Assembly (NCBI GenBank): GCA_022703335.1
Contig: JAKLDV010000003.1
Location: 1-49,064 of the forward strand
Origin: Elusimicrobiota bacterium
GTDB lineage: Bacteria; Elusimicrobiota; Elusimicrobia; FEN-1173
DNA length: 49,064 nt
Direction of reading: 5' to 3'
How positions within the stretch are numbered: the first letter of the stretch is position 1; each line of letters opens with the position of its first letter. Shown here one piece after another: positions 1 to 7,831 of the stretch. The notes below the pieces were generated by a model. It worked only from the letters and a program-made list of their open reading frames with translations. It had not been told where the DNA came from and made no database searches. Both the position numbers and the translations under genes were made by a program.

Positions 1-1364
1 TTGGAGCCGTCCTCCGATTCCCAGAACAAGTGATGATCCACGCCGGTGATCCCGAATTTTTCCGGATGGGTGTTGAGCATCGTTCCCTTATCCACCACCG
101 TGAACGACTGGCTGGCCAGGACGGTGTCGATGTTCGGCCGCACGCGCCGGAGGAACGACAGGGTTTCCTGGAAATCCTCGCGGGTCTCGGTCGGCGGCCC
201 GAACAGAATGTTGATCTGCAGGCCGATGCCGGCCTCGTGGGCGTCCTTCAGGACCTGCTCGGCGTTGGCCACGGTGAAATGCTTGTTCATGTTTTTCAGG
301 ACACGTTCCGAGCCGCTCTCGATGCCGACGCCCAGCCACTCGCAGCCGGCGCGGGCGAGTTTCCGGAGGAAGTCCCGGTCCATGTCCGGCCGGACGATGG
401 CCTGCCCCGCGAACCGCACCTTGACTCCGTTCTCCAGGATCAAATCGCACAAGCGCGAGAGGGCGCGCATGTCGCCGTTGAGGAGCGACCCGATGAAATA
501 AAAATAGTCCACCCCGGGATAACGGCTCATCTGGAGCGTCATCTCCCGGAAGATGCGATCCCCGCTCATCGAACGGAACCGCCGCCAGAACTGCCATTCG
601 CTGCAGAAATGGCACTGCCGGACGCACCCCCGGCTGTCGAAGATCTCCAGCCGTTCCGGCTGGCGGTATTTTTTCCCGACGATTCCCTCCGCGAAATCGG
701 AATAGTCCGGGATGGGAAGTCCGTCCATGTCTTCCAGCAGGGGGCGGTCGCCGGCGTCCACGGGACGGTCGTCCACGCGCATCAAGACGCCGGGGATGGG
801 GCCGTCGAGGGAACCCCGCCGCCTTACCTGGCGGACCACGTCCACAAGGACCTCCTCCCCTTCCAGCAGGCACACGGCGTCCACGCACGGCTCCTTGACG
901 AAATGCCGGCCGGCCTGGGCGCGGGAACACTGCGGCCCGCCGAACACGACGACGCGGGACGGGTCCTCTTTTTTGACGCGCCGGGCCAATTCCAGACTCA
1001 AGAGAAACGAGGTGGTGTGCGTGGTGAAACCGACGACGCGCGCGCCGCTGTCCAGGATGTCCCGGACCGACCGGTCGACGAGGGCCGGGTTTTCGCCGAC
1101 GAGCTGCGCGATGCGGCTCGGGTTTTCCCAGAACACGTAATAGTCCTTGTCGTCCCACAACTTGCGATAGGTCTCGGGAACGCCGTGGTAGAGCGCGTTG
1201 TTCAAATCGAAGCCCCGCACGCCGATCTCTCGCGCGCGCAGATACGCCGACAACGCCGCGATGGCGTACGGCGGACAGTCCCGCCCCCAGCCGGGGCACT
1301 GGACCAGCGCCACCTCACAGGAACCGGCTTTCGGCCGCTCCTCGCCCGCCTCTCTTCCCGTCAT
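1..1364 (-). CDS. B12-binding radical SAM protein (3' end beyond window)
   Basis: The reading frame is open from an ATG at 1364 to the left edge, about 454 residues, and the C-terminus is cut off by the window. The N-terminal ~180 residues look like a cobalamin-binding Rossmann domain, including a GGPQCS stretch near residue 142. The radical SAM signature CVRQCHFC (Cys247, Cys251, Cys254) follows, then a TIM-barrel-like part with a GVGIESGSE motif. This is the layout of B12-dependent radical SAM methylases and related enzymes; the substrate cannot be read from sequence. Its ATG overlaps the TGA of the beta-helix gene (ATGA), so it is the third or fourth gene of the unit that starts near 4710. 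Confidence 0.9.
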   Translation of the reverse strand, partial: MTGREAGEERPKAGSCEVALVQCPGWGRDCPPYAIAALSAYLRAREIGVRGFDLNNALYHGVPETYRKLWDDKDYYVFWENPSRIAQLVGENPALVDRSVRDILDSGARVVGFTTHTTSFLLSLELARRVKKEDPSRVVVFGGPQCSRAQAGRHFVKEPCVDAVCLLEGEEVLVDVVRQVRRRGSLDGPIPGVLMRVDDRPVDAGDRPLLEDMDGLPIPDYSDFAEGIVGKKYRQPERLEIFDSRGCVRQCHFCSEWQFWRRFRSMSGDRIFREMTLQMSRYPGVDYFYFIGSLLNGDMRALSRLCDLILENGVKVRFAGQAIVRPDMDRDFLRKLARAGCEWLGVGIESGSERVLKNMNKHFTVANAEQVLKDAHEAGIGLQINILFGPPTETREDFQETLSFLRRVRPNIDTVLASQSFTVVDKGTMLNTHPEKFGITGVDHHLFWESEDGS

Positions 1365-3388
1365 TCCTCTCCCCGCCATTCCATGGTTTCGGTTCCGTTT
1401 TTCTCCCACCGGTTGGAATCCAGCCCCGGCCGGGACGAGGCCCCGGTGGCCACCGCGATCTTGTTCCCGACGAACCGGTTCTTCCTCACCCGCGGGACGG
1501 ACTCGCCGACGCACAGGAGCGCGACGTTGTCCGCCCCCTCAAAATAGTTCTTTTGCACGAACGGGCCCGAACGGTCCCGGCAGACCAGCCCCCGTCCGTT
1601 GTCCACGCAGCGGTTTTCCTCCCAGCGCGGAAAAGCCGTCCCTCCGCACGTGCCGGCGGCATAGGAGTTCTTCAAGAAACTGTTTTTTTTCACCAGGGCG
1701 CGGTCCTTTTCGAAGTGTCCGATGCCGGTGGCGTTCTTGGAAAAAATGTTTTTCTTCACAACGACCGGAGCCTCGCTGGAGGAACTCACCCCCTCGCGGC
1801 GCTGGCCCTGAAACACGTTGCGCCGGAGGTCCGCGGCGACCCACGGGCCGATACCGACGCCGACGGCGTTCGCCTGGAAGGTGTTGCCGGCCAGCAGCAG
1901 CCGGGCGTTGTCCAACCCTTGAACGCCCGCCTGGGCGTTGTCCTCGAACAGATTCCCCCGGCCCCGCACCGCCGCGCGGTGCCGAACGAGAACGCCGTGC
2001 GACCCCTGCCTTAAAAAATGATTCCCCGACATCGCCGCCCGCGACGTCTCTTTCAACTCCAGAGCGACCCCGTTCTCATCGAAACGGTTCCGGCGGCAGA
2101 GGACCCTCGACGCGGCGGCCAGGTCCAGCGCGGCGGCCGACTGGGCCCGGAACTCGTTTTCCTCCAAAGAACCGCGGGCCCCCCCGCAGAACTCCAGGCC
2201 CGTTTTGTTTCCGGACAACCGGGAACGGACGACGGAGACGACGGAGCGGTCCTGCAACTTGCCGGCGGAGGCGTTCTTCTGGAACTCACACTCCCGCAAA
2301 CGAAGACGGCTTTTCCCCTGAGAGGAGATCGCCGTCCCGTTCTCCCAAAAACGGCACGCCGTCATCTCGGCGCGGACGCCGTCCTGGGTCTGAAGCGCCG
2401 CCTCTTTCAAATGCCCATGGAGGAACGCGCGCCGGAACCGAAGCCGGGCGCGGCGCAAGCCCCGCACGCCGACGGAAGACCCCGGACCGATCTTATCGTC
2501 GTCGGACACCAGATGGGCGTCGTCCAGGACCTCATATCCCACCGCGTTATGCAGAAACCTGTTGCCTCGAGCGTGGCCGTGGGACTTGTCCTGTAGGAAA
2601 ACGGCGATCTTTTCGTGACCCTCGAAGGCGTTGGTGTTGAGGTCTATCCAGGCCCGCCCCTGTCCCAGAAGTCCCGCCTCGCTGTTGTTCCGGAAACTGC
2701 ATCGCTCCATCCGCGCGAAGGAGGCGTCGTCGGCGCGGACCCCCCACTGGTTCTCAAAAAAATAGTCCCCCTCCGCGAGAACGGCGGCGAAGTCGTAACT
2801 CAATATCCCGCGCCCATTGGAAAAAAAAGAACTGTCCGTCACCGAGACGCTGCCGAACCCGGCCGCGGAGAGACCGGTCTCGCTTCCGCTGAACTTCCCT
2901 CCCTGCACCCGCAGATGCGCGCGGTCATGGCACAGAACCCCGGCCCGCGCGGCATGGGACAACTCCACCCATTCCATGTCGGCCCGCGCCCGGCCCAAAA
3001 GGACGATGCCGCCCCACGTTTTGCCCTCCGGCAGGAACCGAACCGGCTTCTCCGTTGTGCCCCGGACGACGAGGCGTCCCCAACAAATCAAGCGGCCGAA
3101 GGCGAGGTCGTTGCCCTGGAGCTGTCCGCGGTCGCCGGAACGGAGGAATTTGTATTTCCAAAGAGGCTTTTCCGCCGTACGTATCTGGGTTCCCGGATCG
3201 ACCTCGAGAACGGCACCGGAGGGCACCACCACGTCTCCCAGGAGACGCACCTCCCCGCTCCAGCGGGTCGTCTTGGGCAAAAAACCGACACAGTGGCCCG
3301 GGGGAAGTCCCTGGGAAAGAGTCTCCGTGCGACAAACCGGCCAGGACAAGGGCTCCTCGACGCTCTTGAAAATCCCCCCCCGCGCCAT
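1361..3388 (-). CDS. Right-handed parallel beta-helix repeat protein
   Basis: A 675-residue protein built from many ~20-25 residue repeats of the form N-x-F-x-x-N-x-x-G-V/A-x, for example NNSEAGLLGQGRA and FSKNATGIGHFEKD. This is the pattern of NosD/pectate-lyase-like parallel beta-helices. The ATG at 3388 lies 5 nt past the upstream radical SAM stop codon. The open frame continues upstream, but that part is a shadow of the radical SAM gene. I see no convincing signal peptide, which is unusual because such helices are usually exported. The fold often binds or cleaves polysaccharide, but no catalytic residues can be named. It sits between two radical SAM genes and could be a partner or a substrate of them; that is inference. 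Confidence 0.85.
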   Translation of the reverse strand: MARGGIFKSVEEPLSWPVCRTETLSQGLPPGHCVGFLPKTTRWSGEVRLLGDVVVPSGAVLEVDPGTQIRTAEKPLWKYKFLRSGDRGQLQGNDLAFGRLICWGRLVVRGTTEKPVRFLPEGKTWGGIVLLGRARADMEWVELSHAARAGVLCHDRAHLRVQGGKFSGSETGLSAAGFGSVSVTDSSFFSNGRGILSYDFAAVLAEGDYFFENQWGVRADDASFARMERCSFRNNSEAGLLGQGRAWIDLNTNAFEGHEKIAVFLQDKSHGHARGNRFLHNAVGYEVLDDAHLVSDDDKIGPGSSVGVRGLRRARLRFRRAFLHGHLKEAALQTQDGVRAEMTACRFWENGTAISSQGKSRLRLRECEFQKNASAGKLQDRSVVSVVRSRLSGNKTGLEFCGGARGSLEENEFRAQSAAALDLAAASRVLCRRNRFDENGVALELKETSRAAMSGNHFLRQGSHGVLVRHRAAVRGRGNLFEDNAQAGVQGLDNARLLLAGNTFQANAVGVGIGPWVAADLRRNVFQGQRREGVSSSSEAPVVVKKNIFSKNATGIGHFEKDRALVKKNSFLKNSYAAGTCGGTAFPRWEENRCVDNGRGLVCRDRSGPFVQKNYFEGADNVALLCVGESVPRVRKNRFVGNKIAVATGASSRPGLDSNRWEKNGTETMEWRGEE

Positions 3389-3393
3389 GTCCG

Positions 3394-4542
3394 TCAAGGA
3401 GCGACCGGAACGGGCGACGGCAGCGCCAAGGCGAGCAGACGGTCGATCACCGGATTGGCCGTGCACATCAGCCAGCAGTCGCACCGACCGGCGTCGATAT
3501 GCTCCCTCAACCGACGGGCCTTGTCGTTCTCCCACAAAACGTCGAACGGAGTCTCCCTCACGTTCCCCACGGGTTTTTTCTTGTGCGGGGAACAAAAAGA
3601 AACGTTGCCCCACGGATCGAGCATGGCGTATCGCCGGCCGGCCAAACACGGAGGAAAGTAGCGTTTCGGTTCGAAACCGTAGTCCACCAGCGTCCGCCAA
3701 TAATAAAGCCGCGCCCACAGCCATTTCAATTTGTCGGCCTCGTCCCGATAAATGTGGCCGACGGCGTCCGCCTGTCGACACAACCGATCCACGAGGGCGT
3801 CCACCTGCCGGGACACCTCCCCCAACTGGGCCCGCGTCCAGCGGAACACCTCCGTCCCTTCTTTTTGGACGACGTATTGAGCGCCGAAGCCGCACTTATG
3901 AGCCTCGGCCCAGTCGTGGACCGCCGTGAGCTCCCGGTAATTGTGCGGCGTCATCGTGTAGGTGATGCTGACGTCCACCGACGGGTAGCGTTCCCTCAAG
4001 AAGGCGATGGTCTTCACCATCCGGTCCCAGGACCCCGGCGCGCCCCGCATTTTGTCGTGAACGGGGCCGATGCCGTCCATGGAGGTGCCGACCCACAAAC
4101 GGGGAGCGCATCGGGAAAATATCTCGTCGAGCCGGGCGCGGATGAGCTCCTCGTTGGAAAGGTTGCTCAGGATGCCGATGGACGCCGACGGTGAATGCGC
4201 GGTGAAAAAATCGACGAGCTCCACGGCGTCGTTCTTGAGCAGAGGCTCTCCGCCGCTCAAGACGAGGACCTCGAGGCGGGACAGCTTCTTCGATCCGCGG
4301 ACGAACCTTTTGATCTCGTCGGCCCCCATCTCCAGCGAAACCTTCGTGCTGTCCTGCCGTTCCTGTCCCCAAAGATCGCAGATCCGGCATTTCAAGTTGC
4401 ACCGGTAGGTCAACTCAAAGTGCAGTTCCCGAAGGACCTCGTCGTCGGCCGTAAAGACAGGCCATCGAGCAAGACCGGAGTCTTTCCAACGGTCCAGTTT
4501 CGGATAGATAAATTCTTTAACGGTGGCGTTTGGTTTTTTCAT
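3394..4542 (-). CDS. Radical SAM/SPASM-type maturase
   Basis: A 382-residue protein with the radical SAM motif CNLKCRIC (Cys48, Cys52, Cys55) in a typical ELTYRCNLKC context, a GGEPLL motif near residue 117, and a Cys-rich C-terminus (FPPCLAGRR, NVSFCSP, CDCWLMC) suited to auxiliary Fe-S clusters. SPASM enzymes modify peptides or other macromolecules with 5'-deoxyadenosyl radical chemistry. The ATG overlaps the TGA of a 33-codon ORF (ATGA), and a near-consensus sigma-70 promoter lies about 170 nt upstream. The substrate is unknown. A glycan-type radical SAM enzyme is a possible alternative. Confidence 0.92.
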   Translation of the reverse strand: MKKPNATVKEFIYPKLDRWKDSGLARWPVFTADDEVLRELHFELTYRCNLKCRICDLWGQERQDSTKVSLEMGADEIKRFVRGSKKLSRLEVLVLSGGEPLLKNDAVELVDFFTAHSPSASIGILSNLSNEELIRARLDEIFSRCAPRLWVGTSMDGIGPVHDKMRGAPGSWDRMVKTIAFLRERYPSVDVSITYTMTPHNYRELTAVHDWAEAHKCGFGAQYVVQKEGTEVFRWTRAQLGEVSRQVDALVDRLCRQADAVGHIYRDEADKLKWLWARLYYWRTLVDYGFEPKRYFPPCLAGRRYAMLDPWGNVSFCSPHKKKPVGNVRETPFDVLWENDKARRLREHIDAGRCDCWLMCTANPVIDRLLALALPSPVPVAP

Positions 4543-4640
4543 TGGAAATCAACCGGTCGGCACGGACGGCAGAGGCGAGAAAATAACGCGTCGTATCGGA
4601 AAAATCTCGGCCTAAAAAACTTGAAAGCTGGCTTGAACAT
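4539..4640 (-). CDS. Small ORF (33 aa) overlapping the radical SAM start; possible precursor or leader peptide
   Basis: A 34-codon frame begins at ATG 4640 behind AAGGGG with a 5-nt spacer. It ends in a TGA that overlaps the ATG of the SPASM gene (ATGA), the same coupling used by real genes in this region. The product is cationic and aromatic. It starts MFKPAFKFFRPRFF, contains the tail motif LCRPCRP with two cysteines, and ends in VDFQ. It lies in the leader transcribed from the promoter at 4717-4745. It may be a precursor peptide for the adjacent maturase, or a short regulatory leader peptide. A chance ORF cannot be excluded. I recognise no family. Confidence 0.45.
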   Translation of the reverse strand: MFKPAFKFFRPRFFRYDALFSRLCRPCRPVDFQ

Positions 4641-4680
4641 GGGTTCCCCTTAGTTACAATAGCGCCCCAAAAAGCCAGCT
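4626..4680 (-). promoter_or_regulatory. Inverted repeat in the radical SAM operon leader, attenuator-like
   Basis: Nine-base perfect arms, AAGCCAGCT at 4672-4680 and AGCTGGCTT at 4626-4634 on the plus strand, enclose a 37-nt loop holding the AAGGGG ribosome site and start codon of the small ORF. On the minus strand the distal arm is followed by a run of six T (complement of 4614-4619). Either translational masking or transcription attenuation would fit. I do not recognise it as a known riboswitch class. Confidence 0.45.
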
Positions 4681-4716
4681 CCCAAACGTGCTCGTATCGC
4701 TGAAAAATGCGGGTTT

Positions 4717-4745
4717 ATTGTACTATGCCCCCCACTCCTTGTCAA
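4717..4745 (-). promoter_or_regulatory. Strong sigma-70 promoter for the radical SAM operon
   Basis: On the minus strand a perfect -35 box TTGACA (4745-4740) and a -10 box TACAAT (4722-4717) are separated by exactly 17 nt. Transcription would start near 4710 and give a leader of about 170 nt before the SPASM gene. It is the best-matching promoter I found in the window. The 309-bp gap 4543-4851 otherwise holds the small ORF, the inverted repeat and, on the plus strand, a possible -10 box TATCCT at 4836-4841 for the nucleotidyltransferase gene. Confidence 0.8.
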
Positions 4746-4851
4746 CCTTGCGCGAATATCATTTTCATGCTAATTTCTAGAGTCGAAACTGATTTCGCAT
4801 TGCCGGATTTCCTTGTATTTTTCTCCCGTTCCGGGTATCCTTTCTCCAGAC

Positions 4852-6447
4852 ATGAAAATGGTCCGACCCCTCCTCCGGCGTCACATCGTTTCCCTCGCGT
4901 TGCGTTCGTCCGTTTTTCGTTCCCTGTTCGCTTCGTTCTACGCATTCCTCCTTCTCCTTTTGAAGCGCCGGGCCGCCGCCGGCGCCCTGAAAACTCTCTA
5001 TCTTCGCCAGGGACTCCTCGAACCGGAATGGATCCCGGGCGCCAGCGACATCGACACCCTATGGGTATGTCCGAAACCGGACATCTCCGGGACGCACACA
5101 GGCCGCCTCCTACGCCGGCTGGCGCAACTCAAGAAACTGTTCCCCTTCCTGGGAGAATCCCAGGTGGTGGACGAAGCCGAACTTTCCGCCTATCTTCGTC
5201 ACGGCGACGCCAAACGCCGGACCGCCGTCCAATGGAAACCCCTCCACGGCCAACCGCTGCCGCCGGGACCGCCGACGGATCCGGCCGGCTGGGAATGGCC
5301 CTGGGATTGTTGGGCGCAGGCGTTCGACGCCCACGAACTCCTCCTGCAATGCTATTTTTCCGAGGAAGACGGCGCGGCGACCCGTCGGCTGAACGCCCGC
5401 AAACACCTGCTCGATGTGCACCGCTGGTTCTTCGCCATGGATTCCGGCGCCCCGCCGCCGACCCGGGAAGAAACCGCCCATAAAATCTCCGCCCGGTCCG
5501 CCGCCGAGGCGGACCCTGAAAAAAGCTGGGCTCTTCCGCTCCTTCAGTCCGCGGACCTCCCTTTGGGGAAATTCCCCCAGGTCCTGGCGCGCACCATGAC
5601 GTGCCTGCGCCGCCGGGGAGACAACATCGTCTCACGTTTTCCGTCGGGAAAAAACGCCCCCCCGCCGCCGGCAGGCCGCCCCCACGACGACGCCTGGGAA
5701 CGGCAGGCGTGGGAAAAACGGTTCCGTGCCCTGCGGGAACGGGACGGCGAGGGGATCTCCGGCCTGGCCTGGGACACGGTGCGCCGGGCAACGATCCTGT
5801 TGCGGGACGACCTCCCCGAGGACGCGGCGGCGGAACTTCTGAAAACACTGCGGCATTTCAAAAAGGGGGACCGCGGACTGCGGGGCCCCCTCACGGTGGT
5901 CCCGGAACAACTCTTCCGTCTCCGTCAATGGAGCATCGCCGAAGGAACCCCTTTCGGGCCCTACGGTCTCCGGACGGACATCCCCGCCGGGACGTCGGCG
6001 GCGTGGCGGCCGTCGACGCGCCCGCTGCTCCGAAACCATTTTTGCGGCCAGATCGGCCTGCCCAAAATATCGCCGCCGCCCGCGCCCGTGCTCGACCGGC
6101 TCGCCCGCCAAACGGCCGCCGATTGGCTCCTCAACCGACGGACCTATCCTCTCGCGGCCCTGTCCAGCCCGCCGCTCTACGTGTGGCAATCCCTCCTGAT
6201 GCCGGCTCTTTCGGCCCGGCTCTATCTGTTCGCCGGCATCGCAAGCGACCCTCACGACCTGGAGGGCGCCCTGCTTCTCTGCCGGGAGACGTTTCCCGAA
6301 GACAAACCCTGGTGGGACGCGCTGCTGCGGACGTTGGAGGTGGAGGAGCCCGCGTGGGACGGGCGGGCGGTGCTGGAGACGATGGAACGGGAGGCGGCCG
6401 GCTTCGAAAAAACGGCCGGGGCGCTGTTAGAGGGACTGGGCGGGTAA
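4852..6447 (+). CDS. Nucleotidyltransferase-fold protein of a peptide-modification type cluster
   Basis: A 531-residue protein. A hydrophobic stretch (about residues 21-38) precedes a GASDID motif at residues 63-68, which matches the G-x-S-D-x-D metal/NTP-binding signature of DNA-polymerase-beta-like nucleotidyltransferases. The remaining ~450 residues are not recognisable. An upstream TTG at 4813 is in frame, but ATG 4852 is preferred because a -10-like TATCCT lies 10 nt before it and no ribosome site is seen. The gene is divergent from the radical SAM operon and its 3' end overlaps the convergent glycosyltransferase gene by 21 nt. Nucleotidyltransferase-like proteins accompany PqqD/HprK-like pairs in some RiPP clusters; a role with those genes here is inference. 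Confidence 0.65.
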   Translation: MKMVRPLLRRHIVSLALRSSVFRSLFASFYAFLLLLLKRRAAAGALKTLYLRQGLLEPEWIPGASDIDTLWVCPKPDISGTHTGRLLRRLAQLKKLFPFLGESQVVDEAELSAYLRHGDAKRRTAVQWKPLHGQPLPPGPPTDPAGWEWPWDCWAQAFDAHELLLQCYFSEEDGAATRRLNARKHLLDVHRWFFAMDSGAPPPTREETAHKISARSAAEADPEKSWALPLLQSADLPLGKFPQVLARTMTCLRRRGDNIVSRFPSGKNAPPPPAGRPHDDAWERQAWEKRFRALRERDGEGISGLAWDTVRRATILLRDDLPEDAAAELLKTLRHFKKGDRGLRGPLTVVPEQLFRLRQWSIAEGTPFGPYGLRTDIPAGTSAAWRPSTRPLLRNHFCGQIGLPKISPPPAPVLDRLARQTAADWLLNRRTYPLAALSSPPLYVWQSLLMPALSARLYLFAGIASDPHDLEGALLLCRETFPEDKPWWDALLRTLEVEEPAWDGRAVLETMEREAAGFEKTAGALLEGLGG

Positions 6448-7671
6448 CGCTTTTTTCCGTCGATAATTCTCCATTATTTCCTTGTAAAAATCGTCCACCT
6501 GGTCGGCGAGCCGGTCCCAATCGTAGGTCGTCTCCACCAACTTCCGCGCGTTCCGTATCAACCGGTCGCGCAGGACCCGGTCGAAAATCAGCCGCGCCGT
6601 TTTTTCCGCGAACTCCCGCGGATTCCGTCCCAAGAGGTAATGCTCCTCCGGCCGGGCCTGCAGCCCGCGGGCGCCCACGGGCGTGGTCACCACCGGGAGC
6701 CGCATGGCCCAGGCCTCCAATATTTTCCCCTTGATCCCCTCCCCCAGCCGCAACGGCGCCACAAAAACGTCCGCCTTCTCCAGATAGGGTTTGACGTCCT
6801 TGACCGTTCCGGTCACGTGGATCCGCGGGTTCTTCTGCAGGTCCTCCACCGCTTTGGTCACGCCGGAGCCGACGACCCACAGATGGACGATGGGGCAGAG
6901 CTTTTCGATGAGCGGAAAGATCTCCCTGCAAAAATAGAGGATGGCGTCCTCGTTGGGATAATGCATGTAATGGCCCACGTAAACCAGGTGCGCCTCCGCC
7001 TCCCGGGGACTCGTCCCGTTCTGGCGGCCCGGCGAAAAATGTTTCAGGTCCACCCCCGTGTAGATGCATTGGACCCGCAGGTCCGGAAGAAAACTTCTCA
7101 ACTTCTCCGTGTCCGGAGGCGTCAAGGTCACCACGCCGTCCAGCCCCCGGCAGGCGTCCATCTGGTATTTCACCAGCCGCATCCACTCCACGACCCTTCC
7201 CCACCGCCGCCAGCCCGTCATCTCCCGGAAATACGACCGGAAAAAAGAGATGTTGCTGATGTCGTGTTCCGTAAAGACGACCGGGACATCCCTTATCCAC
7301 CGCCGATAATACGCCATTTGGACGAATTCGATGTGCACCAGGTCCGGCGGAGATTCCCGCAGCAGCGTCTGCAGGGAAGCCGCCATGGCCGGGGAATAAC
7401 AGCTCTTGACGATCTCGGGAAGGAAAAGCTCCTCCGCCGCCGGGACCGGCGCGGGGCTGAGCAGGACGGGATAGACCGCTTTGCAGAATTTTTTCAGCGC
7501 GGGCACGTCCCAGACCTGCTCCTGTTTGTTGATGAAGGAAAGCACCGTGAAGTCGTATCGGTCGGAGAGGAGCCGGAGGATGGTATGGACGCGCTTCTTG
7601 CCGCCGTCGACGGGCGGCGAGGGCAGGAACGGCATCAGGAAAAGGACGTGGGGCTTGCGCTTGCGCGGCAT
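6427..7671 (-). CDS. GT4-like glycosyltransferase
   Basis: A 414-residue protein with the GT-B layout. The N-terminal domain starts with PHVLFLMPFLPSPPVDGGKK, whose Gly-rich turn suits acceptor binding. The C-terminal domain carries LGEGIKGKILEAWAM with the E-x7-E-type nucleotide-sugar site, followed by PVVTTPVGARG. It belongs to the family 4 retaining glycosyltransferases, probably cytoplasmic or membrane-associated. The ATG at 7671 is 4 nt past the stop codon of the 47-aa ORF. It is the last gene of the minus-strand unit that begins near 16374 and is a paralogue of the protein at 13066-14337: both have an H/E-I-E-x-x-Q-M-A segment and the G-I-K-G-K-I motif. Confidence 0.92.
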   Translation of the reverse strand: MPRKRKPHVLFLMPFLPSPPVDGGKKRVHTILRLLSDRYDFTVLSFINKQEQVWDVPALKKFCKAVYPVLLSPAPVPAAEELFLPEIVKSCYSPAMAASLQTLLRESPPDLVHIEFVQMAYYRRWIRDVPVVFTEHDISNISFFRSYFREMTGWRRWGRVVEWMRLVKYQMDACRGLDGVVTLTPPDTEKLRSFLPDLRVQCIYTGVDLKHFSPGRQNGTSPREAEAHLVYVGHYMHYPNEDAILYFCREIFPLIEKLCPIVHLWVVGSGVTKAVEDLQKNPRIHVTGTVKDVKPYLEKADVFVAPLRLGEGIKGKILEAWAMRLPVVTTPVGARGLQARPEEHYLLGRNPREFAEKTARLIFDRVLRDRLIRNARKLVETTYDWDRLADQVDDFYKEIMENYRRKKALPAQSL

Positions 7672-7675
7672 CCGC

Positions 7676-7819
7676 TCAGTCCCGCGGCCGGCGAAACCCC
7701 GCGCCGCGCAGGACCAGCTCGGTCCAGCGTCGCAGGAAAATGGCGGCGACCTCGCGCGTCAATTTCCAGACCGCAACGCCGCGCCGCACAGGAACGCGCC
7801 AGTCCGTGGGAAGGGCCAA
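7676..7819 (-). CDS. Small ORF (47 aa), function unknown
   Basis: A TTG at 7819 stands 8 nt behind GGAG, which itself follows the stop codon of the peptidase-like gene. The frame ends at 7676, 4 nt before the next start codon, so it fills the gap between two genes exactly. The product begins with TLALPTDWRVPVRRG or near it, has an amphipathic central part (VWKLTREVAAIFLRRW) and an Arg-rich tail. No family is recognised. It could be a small accessory subunit, a substrate peptide, or a remnant. Its position and ribosome site favour translation. Confidence 0.5.
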   Translation of the reverse strand: MALPTDWRVPVRRGVAVWKLTREVAAIFLRRWTELVLRGAGFRRPRD

Positions 7820-7831
7820 GGTTTTTCTCCG

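Noticed and set aside
3389-3895. N-terminal extension of the beta-helix frame to 844 residues
   Set aside because: The extension runs inside the SPASM radical SAM gene in another frame and is Arg-rich shadow sequence; ATG 3388 fits the gene spacing.
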